Assembly (NCBI RefSeq): GCF_030297015.1
Contig: NZ_AP028056.1
Span: forward strand, 2,862,939-2,926,938
Length of the DNA stretch: 64,000 nucleotides
Source of the DNA: Brooklawnia propionicigenes
GTDB lineage: Bacteria; Actinomycetota; Actinomycetes; Propionibacteriales; Propionibacteriaceae
Direction: 5' to 3'
Made by a program: the position numbers and the translations under genes. Of the stretch, positions 44,505 to 53,544 are shown piece by piece. The notes under the pieces were generated by a model. The model was not told the origin of the DNA. It did no database searches and worked only from the letters and a program-made list of their open reading frames with translations. Positions within the stretch are counted from its first letter, which is position 1. Every line of letters begins with the position of its first letter.

Positions 44505-45863
44505 TCAAACGGTGACGGGCTGCTTGTCCGACTCGGTGGCGGGCGCTGCCTCGGTGTGGCCGTCATAGCGCGCCCGGTCGAGGATGCCGTTGCGCTTGGA
44601 CACGATCACCGGAACCAGCGACTGACCGGCCACGTTGGTCGCGGTGCGGATCATGTCGAGGATCGGATCGATCGCCAGCAGCAGGCCGACGCCCTCGAGC
44701 GGCAGGCCCAGGGTCGACAAGGTCAGCGTCAACATCACGACCGCGCCCGTCAGACCCGCGGTCGCAGCAGAACCGACCACGGCGACGAAGGCGATGAGCA
44801 GATAATCGGTGAACGACAGGCTGATACCGAACATCTGGGCGACGGTGATGGCTGCCAGCGCCGGATAGATCGCGGCGCAACCGTCCATCTTGGTGGTGGC
44901 GCCCAGCGGCGCGGCGAATGCCGCGTACTCGGCCGGAACACCGAGGTTCTGCGTCATATTGCGCTGAGTCACCGGCAGCGTGCCGACCGAGGAGCGTGAG
45001 ACGAAGCCGAGCGTGATGGACTCCCAGGCGCCCGCGAAGAAGCGCTTGATGCTCAGCCCGTGCAGCTTGAGGATGATGGGGTAGACCGCGAACAGCACCA
45101 GGGCGCAGCCGACGTAGACATCGATGGAGAAGACCGCCAGCGGACGCACCAGGTTCCAGCCGTAGCTGGCGACAGCCTTGCCGATCAGTGCGGCCGAGCC
45201 GATCGGGGCCAGCTTGATGATCCACCAGACCAGCTTTTGGAAGATCTCCAGTGCCGACTCGGACAACTTGAGGAACGGTTCGGCCTTGGCTCCGACGGCC
45301 AGCGCAGCGGCACCGATGGCGATGCCGAGCACGACGATCTGCAGCACATTGAAGTTGACGCTGCTGGTGACCGCGACGGAGGCGTCCGAGACCGTGGCCG
45401 AGGAACTGACGCTCAGGCCGAGGAAGTTGGCCGGCACGATCGACTTCAAGAAGTCGAGCCAGCCGCCCTGGGTGGACACGGCCTGGGCGGTGGAGGTGTC
45501 GACCCCGGTGCCCTTGCCGGGATTGGTCGCCAATCCGAGGACGATGCCGATCACCACCGAGATGAACGCGGTGATCGCGAACCAGACCAGCGTCTGAACG
45601 GCGAGCCGGGCGGCGTTGGTGACCTTGCGCAGCTGGGAGATGCTGACCACCAGGGCCAGCAGGACCAGCGGTACGACGACGACGCGAAGAAGTTGGACGA
45701 AGATGGTGCCGACCTGCGTGAGAGTCGCGGTCAGCCACTCGATCTGTCCGACGCGGGCGATCGCGCCGAGGACGGCGCCGACTACCAGGCCGATGATGAC
45801 CTGGACGCCGAAGGATGGCGCCTTGATTCTGTGTGCTTGGGGTTGATCCGTGGTTGCGGACAT
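44505..45863 (-). CDS. DAACS-family sodium/proton symporter, possible L-cystine transporter (TcyP-like)
   Basis: The 452-residue protein has the glutamate-transporter fold with about eight TM helices and two hairpins. The conserved hairpin segment reads GATTKMDGCAAIYPALAA. In cystine carriers TcyP/YdjN this region is GATIGQNGCAGIYPA, whereas glutamate and dicarboxylate carriers have INMDGTA, so the GCA-IYPA part points to cystine while KMDG is shared with the others. A 19-codon leader ORF ending in AACR lies 119 bases upstream, which also fits sulfur control. ATG at 45863 follows AGGAG. CCTGA/TCAGG could fold over that ribosome site. The cystine substrate is inferred. Confidence 0.85.
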   Translation of the reverse strand: MSATTDQPQAHRIKAPSFGVQVIIGLVVGAVLGAIARVGQIEWLTATLTQVGTIFVQLLRVVVVPLVLLALVVSISQLRKVTNAARLAVQTLVWFAITAFISVVIGIVLGLATNPGKGTGVDTSTAQAVSTQGGWLDFLKSIVPANFLGLSVSSSATVSDASVAVTSSVNFNVLQIVVLGIAIGAAALAVGAKAEPFLKLSESALEIFQKLVWWIIKLAPIGSAALIGKAVASYGWNLVRPLAVFSIDVYVGCALVLFAVYPIILKLHGLSIKRFFAGAWESITLGFVSRSSVGTLPVTQRNMTQNLGVPAEYAAFAAPLGATTKMDGCAAIYPALAAITVAQMFGISLSFTDYLLIAFVAVVGSAATAGLTGAVVMLTLTLSTLGLPLEGVGLLLAIDPILDMIRTATNVAGQSLVPVIVSKRNGILDRARYDGHTEAAPATESDKQPVTV

Positions 45864-45982
45864 GGTTCTCCTGAGCAAAGATCAGGGCCTCAGCTGTCGC
45901 AGAGACCCCGACATGGGAAAAGAGGAAGACTGACGAAGGGCTGCCTGGAGGTGCAGCTACGGCGATGCCGGATGGCTGTTGG

Positions 45983-46042
45983 TCAGCGACACGCCGCGCT
46001 GAAAGTCAGCGCGAGGTCGATGTACAGCCGACACCACATCAT
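45983..46042 (-). CDS. Putative 19-residue leader peptide (cysteine-type attenuator)
   Basis: The reading frame ATG-ATG...TGA encodes MMWCRLYIDLALTFSAACR. It resembles the small actinobacterial leader peptides with pattern R-x-x-(h)-DL-x-x-x-SA-x-CR found upstream of sulfur genes. Cys is the penultimate residue and another Cys lies at position 4. Inside the frame, CGCGCTGA and TCAGCGCG form a perfect 8-bp hairpin with a 3-base loop, ending just before the second Cys codon. The symporter gene follows after 119 bases. Too short for gene finders; translation is inferred from the pattern. Confidence 0.6.
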   Translation of the reverse strand: MMWCRLYIDLALTFSAACR

Positions 46043-46066
46043 CTTGAGTGACTCGTTCCTTCATCT

Positions 46067-46121
46067 GATCGCTCGACAGCGATCACGCCAATCAGTCACC
46101 CTAGGCCGGGATTCCCCGGCC
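46067..46121. promoter_or_regulatory. Two hairpins upstream of the leader peptide
   Basis: GATCGCT-CGAC-AGCGATC (46067-46084) is a perfect 7-bp inverted repeat just upstream of the leader ORF. GGCCGGG/CCCGGCC (46104-46121) is a second one and is probably the terminator of the upstream aminotransferase-like gene. The first could be an operator of the symporter transcript. Confidence 0.45.
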
Positions 46122-46137
46122 GGCAAATGATGTCCGC

Positions 46138-47082
46138 TCACAGAGAACACCCCGCGGCGGCTTGCTCTATCCACGACGCAAGCAGTTCCTCGCGTCCGGC
46201 CCATGCCCGATCGACCGGGACCGTGAAGAGGTCGGTGCGCCAGTGATGAGTGCGTGGCAGATGCTCGGGCGGGCCCCAATAGAGCGGACCGTAGACCCCG
46301 CGGGCGGCGAGGTCGTCCATGATCGCCGCCGCACGAGGATGGCTCAGCGCCACGCAACACGAACTCGCGGGGTTGATCACGTTCAGGCCGGGCACCGGAC
46401 GTTCGTTGAGTGCGGCCCGTACTCGATCAGCGGTCATCAGATACTGCTCGCGCAGCGCCCGGGCGTCGAGTGCATCGATGATGTGCAGGCTTTGCGGGCT
46501 GGGCGGAGCCGGGGTCCAAGCGTCGTCGATGGCGTCTTCGGCGAGCTCGAACCCGCGAAGATCAGGATCGCCCAGATAGCGGATGCGGGCGCGCACCGCC
46601 TCGTCCGTCTCGTGGTTGGCCGCCAGAGCTACCGGCGCCCGCAGCCCGGTGACGAAGGCACCATCGGGGACCGACAGGAGTTTGCGCAGGCTGGCGACGG
46701 TGTAGTCGGCCGGCGTGGTGGCGGGGTCGAGCCAGCTGTGCGTGCGATCGATGATCAGCTTGATGCCGCGGCCGGCGGTGTCATGCAGGGTTGCGGCCAG
46801 GTCGGCATGCGGACGATTCCCGAACGTCTCGCAATGCAGGATCGCGCAGCCCGGATGCGAATCCACCGCTGCCAGCAGCGCATCCCCGTGCATTAGGCAG
46901 TCTGCTCCGGTCACCACCACGTGCACCTGAATGCCTTCCATGAGGAAGGGGACGAGCATGGTCTGGCAATAGTAGTCGGGGGCCAGCAGGCAGGTAACCG
47001 ATTCGGTCCGCAGTTGCTGGGCGACCAGCGATAAGGCCTGGCGCCCGAAAGCAGTGAGTGCCGCGCCGTCAGGCCAATTCAC
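46138..47082 (-). CDS. PLP-dependent aminotransferase-like protein (fold type I, DegT/DnrJ-like)
   Basis: The 314-residue protein has the shape of the large domain of fold type I enzymes. LLAPDYYCQTMLVPFLMEG matches the substrate/cofactor entry region. ILHCETFGNRPHADL and IKLIIDRTHSW (Asp112, the likely partner of the pyridine nitrogen) follow. TVASLRKLLSVPDGAFVTGL has Lys134 in the position of the Schiff-base lysine. The protein is shorter than normal DegT enzymes (about 370). The family call is moderate and the substrate is unknown. GTG at 47082 lies two bases after the YbaK stop, so the pair is translationally coupled. Confidence 0.6.
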   Translation of the reverse strand: MNWPDGAALTAFGRQALSLVAQQLRTESVTCLLAPDYYCQTMLVPFLMEGIQVHVVVTGADCLMHGDALLAAVDSHPGCAILHCETFGNRPHADLAATLHDTAGRGIKLIIDRTHSWLDPATTPADYTVASLRKLLSVPDGAFVTGLRAPVALAANHETDEAVRARIRYLGDPDLRGFELAEDAIDDAWTPAPPSPQSLHIIDALDARALREQYLMTADRVRAALNERPVPGLNVINPASSCCVALSHPRAAAIMDDLAARGVYGPLYWGPPEHLPRTHHWRTDLFTVPVDRAWAGREELLASWIEQAAAGCSL

Positions 47083-47084
47083 GA

Positions 47085-47543
47085 TCAGTCACTGATGTCG
47101 GCCACCGTCGCCTTGAGGGCGGCGATCATCTGATCCGCTTCCAGCGAGACGGAGACTCCGGGAGCACCCGCACCCATTGAGATCCGCCGTCCGGGGATGG
47201 ATGCGTCCGCGATCACGGGCCACGCGTGGCTGGCACCGAACGGAGTGATGGTGCCGCGCAGATAGCCGGTCACCGCGTATGCGGTGTCCGCGTCCGGCAT
47301 GGACAGCCGATTGACGCCCAACAGGGCACGCAGCTTCGGCCAGCTGAACGTCCGGTCACCGGGCACCAGCACGAACAGGTAGTCGTCGCGGCCGCGGCGT
47401 ACCACCAGGGTCTTGACGATGTCACCGGGTTGGATGCCACGCGCTTCGGCGGCTTCGGCCAGTGAGTCCACCGGGCCATGCCGGGTGACGATCTGCTCCA
47501 GACCGAGCACACGCAAGGCGTCCAACGCCCGCTGTTCGCTCAC
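47085..47543 (-). CDS. YbaK/EbsC-family aminoacyl-tRNA deacylase
   Basis: This 152-residue protein has the YbaK/ProX editing fold: VTRHGPVDSLAEAAEARGI, VKTLVVRRGRDDYLFVLVPGD with the conserved Lys44, LGVNRLSMPDAD, GYLRGTITPFG and ISMGAGAPGVSVSLEADQM (the last read as MGAGAPGVSVSL). Members hydrolyse mischarged tRNAs such as Cys-tRNA(Pro). GAGGAGAT precedes the GTG start. It is coupled to the aminotransferase-like gene behind it. Confidence 0.9.
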   Translation of the reverse strand: MSEQRALDALRVLGLEQIVTRHGPVDSLAEAAEARGIQPGDIVKTLVVRRGRDDYLFVLVPGDRTFSWPKLRALLGVNRLSMPDADTAYAVTGYLRGTITPFGASHAWPVIADASIPGRRISMGAGAPGVSVSLEADQMIAALKATVADISD

Positions 47544-47611
47544 GAATCCATCTCCTCGGTCACCGCGTCAAGGCCCGTACCCCTTTCCGCACACTGTCGA
47601 AGATACGACAA

Positions 47612-47637
47612 CGGCCCGGTTCATTCGAACCGGGCCG
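47612..47637. terminator. Hairpin terminator between YbaK and DUF7455 genes
   Basis: CGGCCCGGTTC and GAACCGGGCCG form a perfect 11-bp stem with a 4-base loop, followed on the minus strand by TTGTCGT. It ends the DUF7455 transcript. Confidence 0.8.
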
Positions 47638-47661
47638 CGACGCTTGTGGGCTACGAATGGC

Positions 47662-47859
47662 TCAGCTGAGCTTGTCGGTCTCGTCGTGAATACGCAGAGC
47701 AACCTGCTTCAGCTTGTCGGAATGCTTACGTGCGTGATGGGCGCAAAAAAGCAGTTCGCCACCCGATGCGAGGGTTACGCGAAGGTAAGCCTGCGCACCA
47801 CAGCGGTCGCAGCGGTCTGCTGCTGTCAGCTGCTGATCGCTCATGACTGTCGCGTTCAA
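47662..47859 (-). CDS. DUF7455 small zinc-binding protein
   Basis: The 65-residue protein has CDRCGAQA and, 20 residues on, LLFCAHHARKH, a CxxC...CxHH zinc site as in the actinobacterial DUF7455 family found beside gyrB/parE genes. Function is unknown. TTG at 47859 is chosen because AGGAG lies six bases before it. The ATG at 47844 (MSDQQLTAAD) has no ribosome site and may be what other annotations use. The gene is divergent from parE. Confidence 0.82.
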   Translation of the reverse strand: MNATVMSDQQLTAADRCDRCGAQAYLRVTLASGGELLFCAHHARKHSDKLKQVALRIHDETDKLS

Positions 47860-48035
47860 CTTTCTCTCCTCACTATCCGGGGATACTGCCGGTCGCCTCG
47901 TCAACACATCTGCTGTTAACTTTGTTCCCGTGCCTGTCAGCCTACTCGCCGGCCGGAGAAGACAAGCGCCAGACTCGTTGCGATCGGGTTTCGATCATGC
48001 GTCATTCAAAGATGTCCTCGAGGCCGGCTGGTCTG

Positions 48036-48041
48036 TAAGCT
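48036..48041 (+). promoter_or_regulatory. -10 (TAAGCT) of a leaderless parE promoter
   Basis: TAAGCT ends seven bases before the GTG at 48049 and there is no Shine-Dalgarno sequence. The same hexamer stands before hflX and hrpA. Confidence 0.55.
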
Positions 48042-48048
48042 TCGAGCC

Positions 48049-50136
48049 GTGCCACCACGTAGTAATAGCAAGCTGAACACGGCTCCCAGCCGTGACTACG
48101 AGGCGAAGAACCTCCTCGTCCTCGAAGGGCTCGAGGCCGTCCGCAAACGCCCCGCGATGTACATCGGCTCGACCGACACCCGCGGTCTGATGCACTGCCT
48201 GTGGGAGATCATCGACAACGCCGTTGATGAGGCCCTGGCAGGCTTCGGCGAATCGATCCAGATCACGCTGCTGGCCGACGGCTCGATCTTCGTGGCCGAC
48301 CAAGGGCGCGGGATTCCGGTCGATATCGAGCCGCGTACCGGGCTGGTCGGCGTCGAGGTCGTCTATACCAAGCTGCACGCCGGTGGAAAGTTCGGCACCG
48401 GCAACTACAACGTGGCAGGTGGCCTGCACGGGGTGGGCGCCTCAGTGGTGAATGCGCTCAGCTCCCGGTTGGACGTCGAGGTCGACCGCAACGGCGCAGT
48501 CTGGGCGATGAGCTTCCGTCGCGGGACTCCCGGCGTTTTCGACGGCGAGGGGCCTGACGCCCCGTTCACCGCTCAGCACGGACTGCGCAAGATCGGCAAG
48601 GTGGGCCGCGGTGTCACCGGAACCCGGGTGCGTTACTGGCCCGATCGGCAGATCTTCCTGGCCGGCGCCCAGCTGTCCTTGCCTCACCTGATCGAGCGCG
48701 CCCGCCAGACCAGCTTCCTGGTGCCCGGGCTCGAACTCGTCGTCACCGATGAGCGCGGCGAAGAGCCGACGACCGAGCAATTCCGGCACGACGGCGGCAT
48801 CGCGGAGTTCGCCGACTACCTGGCCACCGATCCGCCGGTCACCGATGTCATCCGTATTCAGGGCCATGAGTCGTTCACCGAGACGGTCCCGATGCTGGAC
48901 GAGAACGGCGCGATGACTCCCACCGATGTCGAACGCGACCTGTTCGTGGACATCGCCGTGCGTTGGGGAACCGGTTATGAGGTGGTCGAACGCTCCTTCG
49001 TCAATATCGTCGCCACGCCCAAGGGCGGCACCCACGTTCAGGGTTTCGAACGCGGTCTGCTGAAGGCGTTCCTGGGCGGGCTAGACGGCACCCGGCTGCT
49101 CAAGAGCGGCGACGACATCATCAAGGACGACGTGCTGGAGGGGATGACCGCGGTCGTCACCGTGAGATTGCCCGAACCTCAGTTCGAGGGCCAGACCAAA
49201 GAGGTACTGGGCACACCGCCGGTCGCCCGGCTGGTCGCGCAGGTCGTCGAGACCGAACTCGGGGCATTCCTGAACTCGACCAAGGCATCCGAGCGTCCGC
49301 AGGCCCGGCAGGTGATGGAGAAGGTCGTCAACGCCTCTCGCACCCGCGTGGCCGCCCGGGTTCACAAGGAGAATCAGCGCCGCAAGACGGCACTGGAGTC
49401 GTCCAGCCTGCCACCCAAGCTGAAGGACTGTCACTCGCCGTCGGTCGACAGTGCCGAGTTGTTCATCGTCGAGGGCGATTCGGCGCTCGGCACGGCCAGC
49501 CGCGCCCGCAATTCCGAGTTCCAGGCGTTGCTGCCGATCCGCGGCAAGATCCTCAACGTGCAGAAGGCCAGCGTCGCGGACATGCTGAAGAACGCCGAGT
49601 GCGCGTCCATCATTCAGGTCGTGGGGGCCGGCTCCGGCAAGACCTTCGATCTGGATTCCGCGCGATACGGCAAGATCATCTTCATGGCGGACGCTGACTC
49701 CGACGGCGCTCACATCCGATGTCTGCTGGCCACGTTGTTCTTCCGCTACATGCGCCCGATGGTGGAAGCCGGTCGGGTCTACTCTGCGGTACCCCCGCTG
49801 CACCGCTTCGAACTGATCAACCCGAAGCGGGGGATGAGCAAGTACATCTACACCTACTCGGACCCCGAGTATCAGCGGAAACTGGCCGAACTCACCAAGA
49901 AGGGCCAGGCGTTCAAGGAACCGCAACGATACAAGGGCCTGGGTGAGATGGATGCCGATCAGCTGGCCGAGACCACGATGAATCCCCGCGGCCGGATGCT
50001 GAGGCGGCTCACCGTCGACGACGCGGAACAGGCCGAACGGACCTTCGAGATGCTCATGGGCAACGAGGTCGGCCCGCGCAAGGAGTTCATCGTCGAGGGC
50101 GCCTACCAGTTGGACGACGATCGGATCGACGCATGA
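48049..50136 (+). CDS. parE: Type IIA topoisomerase subunit B (ParE/second GyrB)
   Basis: The ATPase subunit of a type IIA DNA topoisomerase. The GHKL motifs EIIDNAVDEAL, GRGIPVD and GGLHGVGASVVNALS are followed by the transducer domain and the TOPRIM motifs FIVEGDSALG and FMADADSDGAHI, then the tail RYKGLGEMDADQL. At 695 residues it is the size of ParE/GyrB without an insert. Its place beside DUF7455 and near sigA matches the second GyrB-type gene of actinobacteria rather than the gyrB next to dnaA. Its stop overlaps the MFS gene (ATGA). Confidence 0.93.
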   Translation: MPPRSNSKLNTAPSRDYEAKNLLVLEGLEAVRKRPAMYIGSTDTRGLMHCLWEIIDNAVDEALAGFGESIQITLLADGSIFVADQGRGIPVDIEPRTGLVGVEVVYTKLHAGGKFGTGNYNVAGGLHGVGASVVNALSSRLDVEVDRNGAVWAMSFRRGTPGVFDGEGPDAPFTAQHGLRKIGKVGRGVTGTRVRYWPDRQIFLAGAQLSLPHLIERARQTSFLVPGLELVVTDERGEEPTTEQFRHDGGIAEFADYLATDPPVTDVIRIQGHESFTETVPMLDENGAMTPTDVERDLFVDIAVRWGTGYEVVERSFVNIVATPKGGTHVQGFERGLLKAFLGGLDGTRLLKSGDDIIKDDVLEGMTAVVTVRLPEPQFEGQTKEVLGTPPVARLVAQVVETELGAFLNSTKASERPQARQVMEKVVNASRTRVAARVHKENQRRKTALESSSLPPKLKDCHSPSVDSAELFIVEGDSALGTASRARNSEFQALLPIRGKILNVQKASVADMLKNAECASIIQVVGAGSGKTFDLDSARYGKIIFMADADSDGAHIRCLLATLFFRYMRPMVEAGRVYSAVPPLHRFELINPKRGMSKYIYTYSDPEYQRKLAELTKKGQAFKEPQRYKGLGEMDADQLAETTMNPRGRMLRRLTVDDAEQAERTFEMLMGNEVGPRKEFIVEGAYQLDDDRIDA

Positions 50137-51538
50137 CCATGCCACCGATCGCGGGCGAACCCGCAACCGCGCTCGGCCGGCCCAAGGACACGTCGGCGAA
50201 AAAGATCATCAGCTGGGCGATGTGGGACTGGGGCACTCAGCCCTTCAACACCGTCATCATCACCTTCGTCTTCGCGGTCTACCTGACCAGTTCGTCGTTC
50301 GGCAACACCAACCAGACCTCGCAGGCCCTGTCGGTGTCGACGACGATCGCCGGTCTGGTGGTGGCATTGGCGGCTCCGGTGCTCGGACAGACCGTCGACC
50401 GCAGCGGACGCACCGTCACCGTGCTGCGCGGACTGACCTGGACGCTGGCGCTGATCTCCGCGCTGCTCTTCTTCGTCCGCCCGGATCCGTCGTACCTGTG
50501 GCTGGGCCTGGGACTGCTGGGCTTCGGATCGATCATCAACGAGATCGCCGGGGTGAACTACAACTCGCTGCTGGACGATGTCGCCGGCGAGGCCAATGTC
50601 GGGCGGGTGTCCGGGTTCGGCTGGGGGATGGGCTACCTCGGCGGGATTGTGGTGCTGCTGGTCATCTACTTCGGCTTCATCCAGCCCGATGTGGGCTGGT
50701 TCGGCGTCACCGGGGACGATGGCATGGACATCCGGGTCTCGATGCTGGTCTGCGCGATCTGGACGCTGCTGTTCACGATTCCGACGTTCGTGAGCCTGCA
50801 CGACAGGCCGCAGGCTCAGCGGCGCCCGATCCCTGGCATCGAGGTCTACCGAGGCAAGCAGCCCCGCTGGATCTGGGGCTGGCTGGCGCCGGTGATCGCG
50901 TCCTACGCGGAGTTGGCCGCCACCATCGGCAGGTTGTGGAAGCTGAGCCGTCACACCGTCTACTTCCTGGCCGCCTCGGCGCTCTTCCGTGACGGGTTGG
51001 CCGGGGTCTTCGCATTCGGCGCCGTGATCGCGGCCGGGACGTTCGGTTTCAGCAGCGGCGATGTGGTGGTTTTCGGCGCGGCCGCCAACATCGTGGCAGG
51101 ATTGTCGACCATCGCCTTCGGCCTGCTGGACGACAAGATCGGCCCCAAGAAGGTCATCATCATGGCGCTCGTCGCGCTGATCTTGATGGGCACCGTGGTC
51201 TTCGTCCTGCACGACGGGGAGCGATCGTCTTCTGGGTGGCGGGTCTGATCATGTGCATGTTCGTCGGCCCTGCTCAGTCGGCTTCCCGTAGCTTCCTGGC
51301 CCGGCTGATTCCCGAGGGCAAGTCCGGCGAGGTCTTCGGCCTGTATGCGACCACCGGACGAGTGGTCTCGTTCCTGTCGCCGGCGCTGTTCGGCATCGCG
51401 ATCGCGGTGGGAGCGCGGGTCACCGGCCAGGAGAACACCCAGTACTGGGGCATCCTCGGCATCGTGGTGGTGCTGGCGATCGGTCTTGCGGTGATGATCC
51501 CGGTCAAGGAGCACACCGAACACAGCCGCGTGCTGTAG
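50133..51538 (+). pseudogene. MFS transporter of the UMF1/Atg22-like family, interrupted by a frameshift
   Basis: The first frame (50133-51248) encodes ten or so helices with GVNYNSLLDDVAGEANVGRVSGFGWGMGYLGG, the family signature (key parts NYNSLLDDVA and GRVSGFGWGMGYLGG). It ends abnormally as HDGERSSSGWRV. Reading one base differently at the GGGG run (51216-51219), the sequence continues as IVFWVAGLIMCMFVGPAQSASRS and on to a normal C-terminus at 51538. A single missing G would give a protein of about 468 residues. This is either a real inactivating or phase-variable frameshift or a sequencing error. UMF1 members are thought to export amino acids or related compounds. Confidence 0.85.
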
Positions 51539-51577
51539 GAACCAACCCGCATCCCAACGCGTGGTGAGCGGCGGTCT

Positions 51578-52387
51578 TCAGGCGTCCTCGCCGAGCAGCC
51601 GCAGAATCGTGGCGCCGACCCCGCCGGCATTGTTGTCACCCGCGGTCGGATAGCCCGCGCCCAGCACCGTCGGATGGCTCGAGTCCATCACGAAACCCTG
51701 ACCGGCCAGGTCGAGCATCTGCAGATCGTTCGGCATATCCCCGAAGGCGATCATCCGGTTCGCCGGCAGACCCAGGTCGGTGAGAAGCTCGCGCAGGGCC
51801 AGCGCCTTGCTGACTCCCGGTGCCGACATCTCGAGCATGCCCGCTGCCGACACATAGCTGAACGTCACGGTCACCCGATCACCGACGATGCTCCTGGCGA
51901 TTGCGGCCAGTTCGTCGGTGCGGGTCGCCGGATCGACCACGATCAGCTTCACGATCTCGTCGCGGTCGACCAACTCGTCCAGGGGCGCCTGGAACGGGGA
52001 GCCGGGCTCGCGGGTGTGCAGCTCGAAGCCTGGCTCGCTGCCCCAGCCCGAGACATATTCGGCCGCGAAGACCGCCCGCGGCAGGCGCTCGCGGATCTGC
52101 TCGGCAGCGGTCAGGCTGATGTCGGCCGCCATCGGACGAACATGTGCCACCTCACGGGTGGCCAGGTCGAAGGTCACCGCTCCGTTGGCGGCCACCGCCC
52201 ACCCGTGCGCGTCGGTCAGCGGGTCCAGCACACCGAACCAGCGCAGCGGACGCCCGGATGCGAACACGGTCGTGATTCCGCGCCGCGCCGCCCGCCGCAC
52301 CGCCAGCGCATTCAGTGCGGGGATCTGCTTGTCATCGGCGAGGAAGGTACCGTCCAGGTCGGTCGCGATGAGATCGAACGGGTTCAT
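51578..52387 (-). CDS. HAD-superfamily (Cof-type) phosphatase
   Basis: This 269-residue Cof/YbiV-type hydrolase has motif I DLDGTF (Asp10 and Asp12), motif II as FASGRP, the Lys of motif III in DEIVKLIV, and motif IV FGDMPNDLQML. A type IIB cap domain lies between residues of about 85 and 185. These enzymes dephosphorylate sugar phosphates or flavin/pyridoxal phosphates; the substrate cannot be told. It is convergent with the MFS gene and lies just behind a hypothetical gene on the same strand. Confidence 0.92.
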   Translation of the reverse strand: MNPFDLIATDLDGTFLADDKQIPALNALAVRRAARRGITTVFASGRPLRWFGVLDPLTDAHGWAVAANGAVTFDLATREVAHVRPMAADISLTAAEQIRERLPRAVFAAEYVSGWGSEPGFELHTREPGSPFQAPLDELVDRDEIVKLIVVDPATRTDELAAIARSIVGDRVTVTFSYVSAAGMLEMSAPGVSKALALRELLTDLGLPANRMIAFGDMPNDLQMLDLAGQGFVMDSSHPTVLGAGYPTAGDNNAGGVGATILRLLGEDA

Positions 52388-52396
52388 CGCGCCGCC

Positions 52397-53389
52397 TCAC
52401 AGCCTCGTGTTATCGGTGGGCGGGGGCTGGGTGTCGGTGGCCTCACCGGTGCCCGCGGTACCCATCGACGGATCCTTCGAGGGGGAGCCGTCGTTGCCCG
52501 GTGTGGTCTCTTCGCTGCTTGCTTCGGTTCCACTCGGCTCGGGCGAACCCGACTCGCTTCCGGTGTCCTCGGGGGACGCGGACTCCGAACCCGACGATTC
52601 GCCACCCTCGGGGCTGCTGTCGGACGGCGTGCCGCCACCATCGGAGGCGCTCTGATTGGTGGGCACCGGCGGCTGCGGAGATTCGGGCGGTGAGTTCTGG
52701 AACAGCAGCACCGCGATCAACAACGCCAATCCGCACAGCAGAACCGTCAACGACCACGACACCGCCAGCGGCACCCAGCCCGCGCGGTCATGGCGCCCCG
52801 GAAACGAGGCCGGCCACACTCGCCAGGCACCCGGTCGGGAGTCGTCGAGCCAGTGCAGGCGATAGTCGGGGCCTGCCGGTCGTCCGAGCAGGGGAGTGCT
52901 GGACAGGTCGACCGAGCGCAGCAGCCGATCGGCTTCGGCTCGCGCGTCGGCCGAGCCGTCATAGTCGAGGGCCACCCAAGGCGCGATCGGAAGGTCCTCG
53001 GGGGACACCGGATCATCGGCTTCACTACGGTATTTGTAACCCAGGCGGCCGCCGCTCTGGCCGTCGCCGCCGCGCGCGATCACCGACTCGGCATGCAGCT
53101 TGTTGACCTCACCGGCCAGCCTGTCGCGGGCCGCGGGATCATGAGCGGCGCCTTCGGCGAGCACCACCAGCATCACCGCGGGCTGGTCGTCGGCATGGGC
53201 GATGTAGACGACACCGGCCTCGCGGGCGGTCAGCCGCGCGTCCAACCAGAAATCGCCGATCTTCGGCGGATCGCTCACCAGAAGGGGAACAGGCTCGAAA
53301 CCGCCGGGATCACCATCGGGCGGTTGAGGCGCGCCAGGAGCCCCCGGAGGTGGCGGGGTGCCGGGCGGATCGGCTGGGAAATCGGACAT
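52397..53389 (-). CDS. Single-TM protein with Pro-rich N-terminus and acidic Ser-rich tail, function unknown
   Basis: The 330-residue protein starts with a Pro-rich stretch (PPGTPPPPGAPGAPQPP). A globular region at about 40-205 (IGDFWLDARLTAREAGVVYIAHADDQPAVMLVVLAEGA; key parts GDFWLDARL and VMLVVLAEGAAHD) is followed by one membrane helix at about 222-245 (SLTVLLCGLALLIAVLLFQ) and an external tail of about 80 residues made of Ser, Glu, Gly, Pro and Thr. ATG at 53389 is chosen; a longer open frame reaches into the moxR promoter and past its start. It is divergent from moxR, which may hint at a shared role at the envelope. Confidence 0.72.
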   Translation of the reverse strand: MSDFPADPPGTPPPPGAPGAPQPPDGDPGGFEPVPLLVSDPPKIGDFWLDARLTAREAGVVYIAHADDQPAVMLVVLAEGAAHDPAARDRLAGEVNKLHAESVIARGGDGQSGGRLGYKYRSEADDPVSPEDLPIAPWVALDYDGSADARAEADRLLRSVDLSSTPLLGRPAGPDYRLHWLDDSRPGAWRVWPASFPGRHDRAGWVPLAVSWSLTVLLCGLALLIAVLLFQNSPPESPQPPVPTNQSASDGGGTPSDSSPEGGESSGSESASPEDTGSESGSPEPSGTEASSEETTPGNDGSPSKDPSMGTAGTGEATDTQPPPTDNTRL

Positions 53390-53544
53390 CGCCACAATCT
53401 CACCACATCGGCGGGCTTTCCCGAAGTGCGGCCGCGTCATGGCTTGCGCACAGTTGGTCGTCGCCCGAGTCCGGTTGCGGGCAAGGTATCGTGGCAGGGA
53501 CGCTTTGAAGCCCACCAGGCGGCCTTCGGCCACAGGAGAGAACG

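Noticed and set aside
48049-50136. Calling this gene gyrB
   Set aside because: The neighbourhood (DUF7455, sigA) matches the second, ParE-type subunit in actinobacteria; gyrB is expected beside dnaA and recF.
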